64,000 bases of DNA from positions 1-64,000 of the forward strand of contig CAZXEH010000007.1 of the NCBI GenBank assembly GCA_964639885.1, written 5' to 3'. The DNA comes from JAGNLA01 sp964639885 (GTDB taxonomy: Bacteria; Caldisericota; Caldisericia; JAAYUI01). The translations under genes were made by a program, and so were the position numbers. How positions within the stretch are numbered: the stretch's first letter is position 1; every line of letters starts with the position of its first letter. This document shows, piece after piece, positions 9,801 to 17,581 of the stretch. Under the pieces are notes generated by a model. It worked only from the letters and a program-made list of their open reading frames with translations. It was not told the DNA's origin and ran no database searches.

Positions 9801-12800
9801 GTTGCAGTCTATACCTTCGACATTTACACATCTGCCGACTCTTGTTGGTGGCGGACAGCAATTTTCGCCATCAACCTTCTTCCATTTGACGATGAAATTG
9901 TTTGCATCAAGGCAGACTTCAGCACAACCACGATATAAAGAAAGCTTTGTGCTGCCTGAAACATCAAGAAGATCATCGATAAAATAGTAAAGCCTTCCAC
10001 CGGCGCCGGAATAATCAACACATTCCCAGAAGAACATCATGAATTTTGCGCCTTTGTCAGCCGGTACCCCATCGCCTGAATAGATATGCATTACAACGCC
10101 TTTGTGCCACGTGCAGTCATCAGTTTGTGGCTTGCATGGGCATTCGGTCGGTCTGATACCCGTGATAACCAATACTTTGATGTTTGCTGTAACAATTGTT
10201 TTTTCGTAACCAACCACAACAATGCAGCGTTTTTCAACGAGATAGTTGGCGTATTTGGCACACATTTCCGGTGTCAGGATCAAAGTCCAGGAAGTTCCAT
10301 TTTCATCCTTGCCTGTCAAGGTTGGTGGATCGCCTGTGCAATTGACTTTTTCGATTGTGAAGCAGATTTTGATTTCTGGCTTGTCTGTGTCGCAGCAATC
10401 CTTCACATCGGGATAGGCAATCCATTTTGTGATATTTTCTCCATCAATGCACAATTTTGCGCAGCCGATGTATTGAGAAATTGGGAAAACTCCGGTACCG
10501 TCTATCATGTCATTGTCCAGAACATACCGTTTTGGCTCGCCAAGCGGACAGTCATCAAAATAAACCACCCATTTTTTTAAGTCGTTGTTGTATGAAGTTC
10601 TGAGAATCTTTCCCCTGACCCAGGTGCATTCAAGATCGTCACTGCAGCACTTCTTGTCCGGATAAGCCGTCCAGGTAACGATCGTTCTCTCCCTGATGCA
10701 AATCTCTGCACAGCCCTTGTACTGTGAAAGCGGGAATTTTCCTGTGGAATCGAGAAGATCGCTTGTTTGGAAGAGCTCAACGGCTTTGTCTGATTTGCAT
10801 GGCTTGAAGACAATGACCCATCGCTTTTCGTCCTCGATGTATTTTGTGCTTTGAATTTCACCGATTACCAGGTTGCATTCGGTATTTGGACAGCATTCCT
10901 GGTCAGGAAGAGCCTTCCATGACTGGATGAATCTGTCTTTGATGCAGATTTCAGCACAGCCTGTATACTTGGAAAGTGTGTACTTGCCAGTTGTATCCAT
11001 TAAATCTGAGGCTGCATAAGGTTCTTTCGGATCGTTCGGGTTGCATGGCTCAAACTGGATGACCCAGCGTTTGCCATTTTCATTGTATGTAACCTTTGCG
11101 ATTTTGCCCCTGATTGTTTTGCATTCAACAGATGGTTTTTCACAGCAATCCTTCACGTCGGGATAGGCAATCCATCTGGTGATTGAACCGTCCTTGATGC
11201 AAAGCTTGGCACAGCCGGTGTACTTGAGGATGCTGAACTTCTTGTTGTCATCCTGCATATCACCGGAAACCATCACGGTTGTCTCTTTTGCGTCGGTGTT
11301 GTCGCCGCAGATGATGAGCGTGATGGCTGTTATCTTGTCTGAAATTGGCTTTGAACCGGTGATTTTTGCCTTGACCCATGTGCAGTTGTCTGTGACAGGC
11401 TTGCAACAGTCTTCAAGGTTTGGAAGGGCAATCCATTTTACAATCCGATTGTTCGGGCCAACACAAATCTTGGCGCAACCGGTGTATCTGCCAATCGGCA
11501 TTTTCTTGTCCTGATCAACAAGTGCGTATTCTGCGAGGAACTTTATTGGTTCAGCCGATGCCGATCCATCTTTGCATACGAAACAGTAGACGCTGGCAAG
11601 TGCCGTGCCTGTTGTTGATGGAGGCATCTCAACCTTGTCGATCTTGACAAGCTGCCAGTTGCAGTCGGTCGAAGTGCAGCAGTCGGTGTCGGGAAGTGAT
11701 GACCATTTCACAATCTTTTTCTTTGCATCAATGCAGATGACTGCGCAGCCCGTGTATTGGCTGATATTCTTGCCTGAAGAGTCCTTGAGATCAGTTTCAA
11801 CAGGGTATTCTGCCGGTTTGTCGTCAAGCGGGCACTCATCGAATGAAACCACCCACATCTTTGTGCTGCCAAACAATACCGGTGAAACCTTCATGATTTT
11901 TCCACGAATCTCGGTGCAGTCAGGAGTTGGCGTTACTCCGCAGCAATTTTTTTCGTCAGGGTAGGCTTTCCATTGCTTGATCTGATTTTTGTAGATGCAC
12001 AGCTCTGAGCAGCCCTTGTACTGGGAAATCGGGAATTTTCCGGTTGTATCCTTTACATCACTTGTGACGTAGATTGTCTTGAGTTCGCCAGTGCACAGCT
12101 GGAACTCAACCTTGAAACCGCTGATGGCGGCAAGCGTTGCCGTGATCGGTGAAACCGAAGTGATGATGCCTTTCACCCATTCACACTTGTCACAATCGGG
12201 ATTTGCAAAGTAAAGAACAATTGTTTTTGTGTCAGCAAACCATTTCACGTCATCAGGCCCGGTTGCGCCGAGATTTTCCGATGCAAATCTGAACGGAACA
12301 AGCGTTCTCCCACCAACAATGATTGGCGTAACCTGCGGATTGTTCGGGTCGATCTGGATCGGTTTGTCATCGACGGTTGCCATTTTGTTACCAATCTGGA
12401 GTTTGATGACATGACCGTCTCTTGTAGTGATTATGACCATTTTGGTATCTGCAACCCATTCAAGCTTGGTTCCGGCAATCTCCTGGGTGACATATTTTAT
12501 CAGAATAAGCGTTCTGTTCCATTTCACTAACGGGGCAGCTTCCATCGGACCCTTCTGAACACCATTCACCCAGTAGTTCTTGTTGTCCACCTGGAACTTC
12601 ATCTCAAGCTTGCACTCGTCACGCTCGAAACACTGTGGAGTTGCGCAGGCTTCGTTGGAAGTCTTGAACTGTTCGGCGTTTGCGTTGACTGCCGTGACGT
12701 AGTAGCAGTACTGCTTGCCATTTTCGATGTTTATGTCGTCGTTGAACGTGGTGTCCTGGATGGGGAAATCGGTCAGCGGAGTCGAGGCTTCCTTGTTTGG

Positions 12801-12986
12801 TGCAAGCCCTCTGTAAATCCAGTAGCTTGTTGCATTCTCAACCGGTGTCCAGGTCAGAATATTGAACCCACATGCCGGTTTAACGGCGAGAGTGAAATTT
12901 TCGTCGGCCGAAATTCCTTTGAGAACCGGCGAGACGGTTGTGAGGAGCATCAGCGACATTATCAGAACAATCCAACGGTTTTTCAT
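6894..12986 (-). CDS. Giant secreted cysteine-rich repeat protein with stalk domain
   Basis: A 2030-residue exported protein, the largest here. The ATG at 12986 (MKNRWIVLIMS) has AGGAGG seven bases upstream; the TTG one codon earlier is less likely. After a signal peptide (1-28) come a fibronectin-III-like domain (about 33-115) and a stalk-type copper-amine-oxidase domain (about 125-262, with TLVPFRFASENLGA). The rest is two interleaved repeat families. Family A (10 copies, about 75-85 residues) runs from C-x-W-[VI]-x-[GA]-x-I to Y-x-GCA[KE][LI]CI and ends W-x-A-x-P-D...CC. Family B (about 11 copies, about 75 residues) begins C[IV]C[VM]T and contains a G-x-C-[WF]-x-V-x-G core that looks OB-fold-like. 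The even, conserved cysteines imply disulfides or metal binding. I recognise no named family for A or B. The gene is transcribed alone. Confidence 0.85.
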   Translation of the reverse strand: MKNRWIVLIMSLMLLTTVSPVLKGISADENFTLAVKPACGFNILTWTPVENATSYWIYRGLAPNKEASTPLTDFPIQDTTFNDDINIENGKQYCYYVTAVNANAEQFKTSNEACATPQCFERDECKLEMKFQVDNKNYWVNGVQKGPMEAAPLVKWNRTLILIKYVTQEIAGTKLEWVADTKMVIITTRDGHVIKLQIGNKMATVDDKPIQIDPNNPQVTPIIVGGRTLVPFRFASENLGATGPDDVKWFADTKTIVLYFANPDCDKCEWVKGIITSVSPITATLAAISGFKVEFQLCTGELKTIYVTSDVKDTTGKFPISQYKGCSELCIYKNQIKQWKAYPDEKNCCGVTPTPDCTEIRGKIMKVSPVLFGSTKMWVVSFDECPLDDKPAEYPVETDLKDSSGKNISQYTGCAVICIDAKKKIVKWSSLPDTDCCTSTDCNWQLVKIDKVEMPPSTTGTALASVYCFVCKDGSASAEPIKFLAEYALVDQDKKMPIGRYTGCAKICVGPNNRIVKWIALPNLEDCCKPVTDNCTWVKAKITGSKPISDKITAITLIICGDNTDAKETTVMVSGDMQDDNKKFSILKYTGCAKLCIKDGSITRWIAYPDVKDCCEKPSVECKTIRGKIAKVTYNENGKRWVIQFEPCNPNDPKEPYAASDLMDTTGKYTLSKYTGCAEICIKDRFIQSWKALPDQECCPNTECNLVIGEIQSTKYIEDEKRWVIVFKPCKSDKAVELFQTSDLLDSTGKFPLSQYKGCAEICIRERTIVTWTAYPDKKCCSDDLECTWVRGKILRTSYNNDLKKWVVYFDDCPLGEPKRYVLDNDMIDGTGVFPISQYIGCAKLCIDGENITKWIAYPDVKDCCDTDKPEIKICFTIEKVNCTGDPPTLTGKDENGTSWTLILTPEMCAKYANYLVEKRCIVVVGYEKTIVTANIKVLVITGIRPTECPCKPQTDDCTWHKGVVMHIYSGDGVPADKGAKFMMFFWECVDYSGAGGRLYYFIDDLLDVSGSTKLSLYRGCAEVCLDANNFIVKWKKVDGENCCPPPTRVGRCVNVEGIDCNANPPRFWGKTTWPGELCLVMVTKEQCDQLKVGQCFWVFGKILTPPAGSGYNISIGAESMQAATPCPCPQPTVVEVCIKVERTECKTGQLSYIWGFDKNNEPWWLLVSYDQCSKMTPGTCWKVKGWGGKMANGVNEMENVSAEPTDCSCANPEPKPDCICVTIVDKNCEKFIVTAKDANGKKFALWFNDNPEFLRMCESLEIGATYEVCYSKKSESGLVVESIRRVKTCPDATDCKPVRGKITKVSFNENSKRWVVYFLQCGYEKEQELFTEKDLLDKTGKFPISQYLGCAEICIKDRVILWWRALPNEECCPGELDCNWIKGQFQKSTFDQASNQWVVIFDDCPIDAGKKYYCKEDLLDGSGKFPISQYNGCAKLCIKDGIILKWIAYPDVKNCCEETPTEVVVKDCVCFKVGEIDCKNGIIILVDETGRRWKTKLDNMDICKSLKVGDCVKLCNFKKIGNANIELLPEYQFIINGCACKDEPKTITVCVKIAEVNCDLDIPKITGFEIGKDTVWTLYLPNRDLCGKIEEGSCWIVTGYKTQENAIKVISVQQDPNCECKPAPMVRCFCMTVDKVEKNCDKGIVYVWLKSGQKIQLNLPDELKRFCEKIVAGSCWSVCGTFVVNTDGGAVIITVTKLEPQTCPCPEPPTQKKCICVTIKSVTCEQNFATGFDSAGVMWNIVFDDKEKCSLLKVGANFQICGTITSTNPPAIKVETVKPVDGQCPAAEPTCICVTLRDTACSGEQPMAYVVDENGKSLTVYLKSAEACGKLEPGKCYRVCGYYETLATGETIMRSTSWENVPCPCGAPKEDCWCIEVDQIDCANSARSITVKAKDGQMYQLQTDRDDLCKLLQPGSCFKVCGTKIVNDNTQWIFIKVTSVTKVDCPCSADQVYTLEVKVAENHCWISPPLVVAKDLKTGKKVEINIGKDGLCDLLAVGKCFRIKTKLPPAETTDLIKFTVQDAEEIKCP
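6897..8590 (-). repeat. Family B cysteine repeats 5-11
   Basis: Seven tandem C-terminal repeats of about 75 residues. Each starts near C-[IVF]-C-[VMF]-[TK]-[VI], has a central charged-residue/C-x-x-[LI] segment and a G-x-[CN]-[WF]-x-V-C-G turn, and ends at C-P-C. The final copy has lost several cysteines. Confidence 0.8.
8616..10115 (-). repeat. Family A repeats 8-10 with family B repeats 2-4 between
   Basis: Family A copy 8 is at 9855-10115, copy 9 at 8868-9101 and copy 10 at 8616-8852. Three family B copies lie between A8 and A9 (about 9102-9840). One further family B copy lies between A7 and A8 (about 10116-10380). Confidence 0.85.
10392..12185 (-). repeat. Family A cysteine repeats 1-7
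   Basis: Seven tandem protein repeats, each ending in a CC pair. They are conserved at Y-x-GCA-x-[LI]CI, then I-x-x-W-x-[AS]-x-P-[DN], then CC. The later copies (5-7) are the most alike, sharing K[RK]WV[IV].F..C and D.TGK.[PT][IL]S.Y, which suggests recent duplication. Confidence 0.9.
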
Positions 12987-13226
12987 CAAAACCTCCTAAA
13001 TTGAAGTTGTATTATTTATTATAATCAATTTCCGTCGATAATGCATATCATCAATTTACAATATGCTTACAAATACACTTCTATCTGCCTGCTTTTTCAC
13101 AATATTCAATTTATTTATCTATTTACTACATTGGATAATAAATCCTTTTTTCGGTTTTCATTCACAGGTTAAGCATTATTGTTAGTGGATTTGTAATGTT
13201 GTTATAATCCGGCATTTCCGTACCAC

Positions 13227-13254
13227 TTGACAATTTAGAAAAAACTGCTATTCA
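13227..13254 (+). promoter_or_regulatory. Promoter of the Fur-type regulator
   Basis: TTGACA (13227-13232) and TATTCA (13249-13254) are spaced by 16 bases. The -10 box overlaps the left edge of the palindrome at 13250-13280, so a bound regulator would block it. The -10 box is not ideal. An alternative TATAAT lies further upstream at 13203-13208. Confidence 0.5.
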
Positions 13255-13280
13255 TAATCATAACGATTATGATTATGAAT
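13250..13280. promoter_or_regulatory. 31-base perfect palindrome, likely Fur/PerR operator
   Basis: ATTCATAATCATAA (13250-13263) is repeated exactly inverted at 13267-13280, with CGA between. The half-sites are of the ATAATNAT type recognised by Fur and PerR proteins. The site covers the predicted -10 box, the transcription start and the start codons of the regulator gene itself. That indicates autoregulation of this gene and the rubrerythrin-superoxide reductase-ferritin genes behind it. Confidence 0.8.
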
Positions 13281-13883
13281 AAAGCGATTCGAGATAGTGA
13301 ACAGAGAAGGGTGATAATAGACTTCCTTAAAGACAACCATACACATCCGACTGCCCTCGAAGTATTCAATCATGTCAGGAAGATTCTTCCGTTTGTCTCG
13401 ATGTCGACCATCTACAGGAATCTCGAGGTTCTCAAAAATCTTGGCCAAGTAACAAAGATTGAAACAATCGCTGGCAACAGATACGATCCAGACAAGAAAT
13501 TTCATGTCCATATACGATGCACCTGCTGTGGGAAAATAGAAGATATAAACGATGATGGTTTGACCTCGGAGATTCTCAGCGAAATTCCTGCAAGCTTTGA
13601 CTCAAAGAGTGTGAAAGTGGAGCTGCTTGGTGTTTGCAAGGATTGTGCTTCTAAAATGAACTGTGAATCGTTGGACGAATTTGCTAAAGAGTTGATCATG
13701 ACGCTGAAAAGATTGAACAATCCAGCTTCATGTAAACAGATAGCCGAGACCGTGGGGCGCCACTCCCGTTCGGTCAACGGCAAGCTCAAAAATCTCATCC
13801 AGAGAGGCTTGGTGGCGTATCAGCCCGAAGGGCTTTACAAATTGACAGAAATTGGCTTTAATTATCTTAAGGAGGAAGAATGA
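13269..13883 (+). CDS. Fur/PerR-family regulator with extra C-terminal winged helix
   Basis: A 204-residue metal- or peroxide-sensing repressor. Residues about 8-75 form the Fur winged helix (HTHPTALEVFNHVRK and VSMSTIYRNLEVLKNLG). Then come the regulatory-site ligands in RYDPDKKFHVH and two structural zinc CxxC pairs (CTCC and CKDC). Fur proteins normally end near residue 140. Here about 65 more residues follow, with a second helix-turn-helix-like segment (CKQIAETVGRHSRSVNGKLKNLIQRGLV) and a wing (YQPEGLYKLTEIGFNYL). ATG codons at 13269 and 13275 are both possible; neither has a Shine-Dalgarno site and both lie inside the operator. The last bases overlap rubrerythrin (ATGA). It likely controls the downstream peroxide/superoxide genes. 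Confidence 0.88.
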   Translation: MIMNKAIRDSEQRRVIIDFLKDNHTHPTALEVFNHVRKILPFVSMSTIYRNLEVLKNLGQVTKIETIAGNRYDPDKKFHVHIRCTCCGKIEDINDDGLTSEILSEIPASFDSKSVKVELLGVCKDCASKMNCESLDEFAKELIMTLKRLNNPASCKQIAETVGRHSRSVNGKLKNLIQRGLVAYQPEGLYKLTEIGFNYLKEEE

Positions 13884-14455
13884 AAGAACTCATCGGAACA
13901 CAGACAGAGAAAAACCTTCTCAAATCATTTGCAGGTGAATCTCAGGCAAGAAACCGCTACACCTATTTTGCTTCAAAGGCAAAAGAGGAAGGCTATGTCC
14001 AGATCGCTTTGATCTTTGAGGAAACAGCAAACCAGGAAAAGGAACACGCAAAGAGATTCTTCAGCTTCCTTGAAGGCAGGGAGCTTGAAATCACGGCATC
14101 ATACCCGGCCGGCAAGGTTGGAACGACACTTGAAAATCTCATGGCTGCAGCTGAAGGCGAGCATATGGAGCAGAGCTCGATCTATCCAGAGTTCAGCAAT
14201 GTGGCAAAATCAGAAGGCTTCCCGGAAATTGCAAAATTGTTCGATTTTATATCCGTTGCCGAGACAAATCATGAAAGACGCTACAGGGCGCTTGCAGAAA
14301 ACGTCAAGCTCGGAAAAGTATTCAAGAGGGATGGCAAGATCGTCTGGAGATGCCTCAATTGCGGCTACATTCATGAAGGAACCGAACCACCGGAAGTTTG
14401 TCCGGCATGCCTTCACCCGAAGTCATACTATGAGCTTCGTGGCGAAAACTGGTAA
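13880..14455 (+). CDS. rbr: Rubrerythrin
   Basis: A 191-residue non-heme diiron peroxidase that reduces hydrogen peroxide using electrons from rubredoxin-type partners. The ferritin-like four-helix domain shows E-rich ligand helices (SFAGESQARNRYTYFA, FEETANQEKEHAKRFF, AAEGEHMEQSSIYPEF, FISVAETNHERRYR). The C-terminal rubredoxin domain has CLNC and CPAC iron ligands. The start overlaps the regulator stop by four bases and has AAGGAGGA upstream, so translation is coupled. It is the first effector gene of the island. Confidence 0.97.
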   Translation: MKELIGTQTEKNLLKSFAGESQARNRYTYFASKAKEEGYVQIALIFEETANQEKEHAKRFFSFLEGRELEITASYPAGKVGTTLENLMAAAEGEHMEQSSIYPEFSNVAKSEGFPEIAKLFDFISVAETNHERRYRALAENVKLGKVFKRDGKIVWRCLNCGYIHEGTEPPEVCPACLHPKSYYELRGENW

Positions 14456-14472
14456 ACGAAGGAGAGAGAAAA

Positions 14473-14856
14473 ATGGCAAAGAAACTGGAAATTTTCAAAT
14501 GCGAAGTTTGCGGACACATCGTCGAGGTTCTCCACGAGGGAGCCGGAACACTTGTCTGTTGTGGACAGCCAATGAAGCCTGTCATGCCCAATACGGTTGA
14601 TGCTTCACTTGAAAAGCATGTCCCTGTCGTTGAAAAAATGGATGATGGAACGCACATCAAGATCGGATCGGTTGCTCACCCGATGACAGCCGAACACTGG
14701 ATCGAATGGGTTCAGATGATCACACCGGCCGGATATTCCTGCAGGGTTTTCCTTGAGCCAGGAGCAAATCCCGAAGGCATCTTCAAGATGAAGCCTGAAA
14801 ATGGCATTGCAAGGGCTTACTGCAACCTTCACGGCCTCTGGAATAAAGAGTTCTAA
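14473..14856 (+). CDS. dfx: Desulfoferrodoxin (superoxide reductase)
   Basis: A 127-residue class I superoxide reductase, reducing superoxide to peroxide without making oxygen. The N-terminal desulforedoxin centre shows CEVC and a CC pair (LVCCGQPM). The catalytic centre II ligands are in EKHVPV, GSVAHPMTAEHWIEW, and C-N-L-H-G-L-W near the end. It lies 17 bases after rubrerythrin with GGAGAGAG upstream, in the same operon. Its peroxide product would be the rubrerythrin substrate. Confidence 0.97.
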   Translation: MAKKLEIFKCEVCGHIVEVLHEGAGTLVCCGQPMKPVMPNTVDASLEKHVPVVEKMDDGTHIKIGSVAHPMTAEHWIEWVQMITPAGYSCRVFLEPGANPEGIFKMKPENGIARAYCNLHGLWNKEF

Positions 14857-14871
14857 ACAAGGAGAGCAACA

Positions 14872-15408
14872 ATGATCCCGAAACCTGTTGAAGAAATCAT
14901 AAACGAACAGATCAAAAACGAACTCGAGTCTGCATACCTATACCTCTCAGCGGCAGCCTGGTTCCAGGAAAAGAACCTTGACGGAATGTCTCACTGGATG
15001 AAGGTTCAGGTTCACGAAGAGACAATCCATGCAATGAAATTTTTCGACCACATCGCCAACAGGGGTGGGAAAGTCATCCTTCTTGACCTCAAGCAGATCA
15101 AAACAAACTGGACCTCCCCTCTTGAAGTTTTCCAGGATGCGGTTGTGCACGAAGAATTCATTACCGGATGCATCAACAAGATCGTTACTGTTGTCAGAGA
15201 CAACAAGGATTACGCTGCTGAACCGATGCTTCATTGGTTTGTCAATGAACAGATCGAGGAAGAGAGCAACGTCACAAAGATTGTTGAAGAACTCAAGCGC
15301 ATCGGAACCAGCCAGGACGGACTTTTCATGCTTGACCGCGAGCTTGCGGCGAGGGTCTGGCCGGTTGGCTCATGCTTCAATCCGATTGACTACAACGCAT
15401 TTGTTTGA
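14872..15408 (+). CDS. ftn: Ferritin
   Basis: A 178-residue non-heme bacterial ferritin that oxidises and stores iron as a 24-subunit shell. The ferroxidase ligands are visible in INEQIKNELESAYLYLS, QVHEETIHAMKFFDHI and WFVNEQIEEE. It follows superoxide reductase by 15 bases with AAGGAGAG upstream, and is the last gene before a strong terminator. Co-transcription with peroxide and superoxide removal fits limiting Fenton chemistry. Confidence 0.96.
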   Translation: MIPKPVEEIINEQIKNELESAYLYLSAAAWFQEKNLDGMSHWMKVQVHEETIHAMKFFDHIANRGGKVILLDLKQIKTNWTSPLEVFQDAVVHEEFITGCINKIVTVVRDNKDYAAEPMLHWFVNEQIEEESNVTKIVEELKRIGTSQDGLFMLDRELAARVWPVGSCFNPIDYNAFV

Positions 15409-15430
15409 CATTAATGCGACTTCTCAAAAA

Positions 15431-15456
15431 AAAAGGGGGGCTCATGCCCCCCTTTT
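15431..15456 (+). terminator. Rho-independent terminator after ferritin
   Basis: GGGGGG and CCCCCC pair around CTCATG with flanking A and T runs. The hairpin ends the regulator-rubrerythrin-superoxide reductase-ferritin operon. Confidence 0.93.
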
Positions 15457-15490
15457 CAACTGAAGGCATCCGATTTATCTTAAAAGACCT

Positions 15491-16294
15491 ATGGAAACCA
15501 AACTTGGATTGTTCAACGAAAAACGTGACAGACTAAACAGAATCCTGTCGAAATACGCCGGCAGAAACATGAAATCTTTCATGGATCTAGACTGGCGAAC
15601 ATATTCCGGCGGTGCAGTGCCGGAGAAGTACAAAGAGCTGATGGGGTTGGTTTCGTCACTTGTGCTCAGGTGCGATGACTGCATCAGCTACCATGTGGCC
15701 CAGTGCCTCAAGCTCGGTGTGACAAACGAGGAGTTCGAGGAAACACTGATGATTGGCCTCATTGTTGGTGGCTCAATCACCATCCCGCACATCAGGAGAG
15801 CCATGGAAACATGGGACGAACAGGTCTCGCCCAAAAGGAAGCTGCTTGAAAGCCTTGAGCCGGAGGTTTTGGGGATTCTTGACGGCAACGATTCCCCAGC
15901 TTCAAAGATGCAGAGTGTTTGTGATTTACTTCACGAAAAAGTTCCACACTACGGCTGGTTCGGGTTCTATCTGACCGACAAAAATGACGACAGGATGCTT
16001 GTCCTTGGGCCGTTTGCCGGTGAACCGACTGAACACACGCACATTCCATTTGGCAGAGGAATATGTGGCCAGGCAGCACAAACCATGAAAACATTCACAA
16101 TCGACGATGTCACAAAGGAAAGCAACTATTTATCGTGCTCCATCAAGGTGAAATCCGAGATTGTGCTTCCGATTGTCAGGAACGGCAAGGTTTTGGGTGA
16201 ACTGGACATCGACTCCCACGAGGTTTCAGCGTTCGATTCCATTGACGAATCCTTTCTTTCCACGATCTGCCAACGACTTTCATCCCTTCTTTGA
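15491..16294 (+). CDS. AhpD-like / GAF domain fusion protein
   Basis: A 267-residue fusion. Residues about 1-110 form a carboxymuconolactone decarboxylase/AhpD fold with the redox pair in RCDDCISYHVAQC, the arrangement used by alkylhydroperoxidases. Residues about 130-267 form a GAF domain closest in pattern to free methionine-(R)-sulfoxide reductase: GWFGFYL, LVLGPFAG, IPFGRGICGQA, SEIVLPIV, LGELDIDS. Of the three cysteines of that enzyme, two are kept (GICG and LSCS) and the first is replaced. It may therefore act on peroxides and oxidised methionine. No Shine-Dalgarno site is seen; a TATCTT box ends nine bases before the ATG. It follows the ferritin terminator and sits before FprA. Confidence 0.8.
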   Translation: METKLGLFNEKRDRLNRILSKYAGRNMKSFMDLDWRTYSGGAVPEKYKELMGLVSSLVLRCDDCISYHVAQCLKLGVTNEEFEETLMIGLIVGGSITIPHIRRAMETWDEQVSPKRKLLESLEPEVLGILDGNDSPASKMQSVCDLLHEKVPHYGWFGFYLTDKNDDRMLVLGPFAGEPTEHTHIPFGRGICGQAAQTMKTFTIDDVTKESNYLSCSIKVKSEIVLPIVRNGKVLGELDIDSHEVSAFDSIDESFLSTICQRLSSLL

Positions 16295-16345
16295 TTTTGA
16301 CATCAAGTTTTGCTATCCTTTACCGTGTTTGAAAGAAGGTGAACA

Positions 16346-17581
16346 TTGAGCGGTTATTTCAAAGCTTCAAAGATTTCTGAGCATGTGCACTGGGTCGGAG
16401 CCATAGACTGGACAATCAGGGATTTCCACGGCTACAGCACTCCGAGGGGGACAACCTACAATTCGTACCTGATCACGGGAGAAAAGAACATCCTCGTTGA
16501 CTGCGTCAAGAAACCATATTGGGAAGAGATGATGGACAGGATTTCATCAGTCATCGACCCAAGAAAGATTGACATAATCATTTCAAATCACGCCGAAATG
16601 GACCATTCCGGCTCATTACCGGAAACGGTGAAGTATGTCCAGCCCGAAAAAGTGCTGGCATCGATCAAAGGTGTTGAAGCCCTCACCGATCAGCTTCACC
16701 CTGACTTCCATATCGAAGGTGTTCAGGATGGAAGCTCGCTTCCGCTTGGTAACATGCAGCTTCAGTTCATGGAAACAAGGATGGTTCACTGGCCGGACTC
16801 TATGTTCACATTCCTGACAGAAGACAACGTGCTCTTCTCACAGGATGCCTTTGGAATGCACTATGCCACCTACGAAAGGTTCGATAATGAACTTGATGAC
16901 TCGATCCTCATGTGGGAGGCTGCAAAATATTTCGCAAACATCGTGATGCTTTTTGCACCAGTTATAAAAAAAACAATTGACAAGGTTATCTCTGCCGGAT
17001 GGCCAATAAAGCTGATAGCTCCTGATCACGGCCCAATCTGGAAGAGAGACATAGGAGACATCATCGACGCTTACATGAGATGGTGCTCCCACAAACCAAC
17101 AAACAAGGCTGTGATTGTATTTGACACCATGTGGAACAGCACGTCGCTGATGGCAAGAGTGATTGGCGAAGGAATCAGGGCTGGCGGGATGAAGGCAAAA
17201 TTGCTCCCGCTTTCGGTTCTTCAGCGCGCAGACATTGCAACGGAAGTGCTCGATTCCGGTGCTTTGCTGGTTGGCTCGCCGACGCTCAACAGGCTTATGT
17301 TCCCAACCGTTGCCGACACACTCAACTATCTGAAGGGCCTTAAACCAACAAACGTTGTTGCTGGCGCTTTCGGCTCGTATGGCTGGAGTGGAGAGGCTGC
17401 AACTGACATCCATGAGACTCTCAAAGGCATGGGGCTGGACATGATGCCTGAACCACTGAAGATCAAATTTGTTCCTGACGATGCAGCACTCGAGACATGC
17501 TTCAACTGGGGTATGGAAGTTGCCAGGAAGATGCAGTCTGCATGTGACAAGGAGAGAGGTTGCGATGTCGGAAGAATATAA
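16346..17581 (+). CDS. fprA: FprA-type flavo-diiron protein (oxygen/NO reductase)
   Basis: A 411-residue A-type flavoprotein reducing O2 to water or NO to N2O. The N-terminal metallo-beta-lactamase-like domain carries the diiron ligands in SNHAEMDHSG, later FSQDAFG and the final histidine in LIAPDHGPIW. From about residue 255 comes a flavodoxin domain with IVFDTMWNSTSLMARV, binding FMN. The start is TTG at 16346, with GAAGGTGAAC upstream. The next gene begins 17 bases before its stop and encodes the rubredoxin-bearing electron donor, as in Moorella-type fprA-hrb pairs. Confidence 0.95.
   Translation: MSGYFKASKISEHVHWVGAIDWTIRDFHGYSTPRGTTYNSYLITGEKNILVDCVKKPYWEEMMDRISSVIDPRKIDIIISNHAEMDHSGSLPETVKYVQPEKVLASIKGVEALTDQLHPDFHIEGVQDGSSLPLGNMQLQFMETRMVHWPDSMFTFLTEDNVLFSQDAFGMHYATYERFDNELDDSILMWEAAKYFANIVMLFAPVIKKTIDKVISAGWPIKLIAPDHGPIWKRDIGDIIDAYMRWCSHKPTNKAVIVFDTMWNSTSLMARVIGEGIRAGGMKAKLLPLSVLQRADIATEVLDSGALLVGSPTLNRLMFPTVADTLNYLKGLKPTNVVAGAFGSYGWSGEAATDIHETLKGMGLDMMPEPLKIKFVPDDAALETCFNWGMEVARKMQSACDKERGCDVGRI

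Noticed and set aside
12990..13200. Regulatory RNA in the AT-rich gap before the Fur-type gene
   Set aside because: No stable stem or known motif is visible. It is likely just the divergent promoter region of the giant repeat protein and the regulator.
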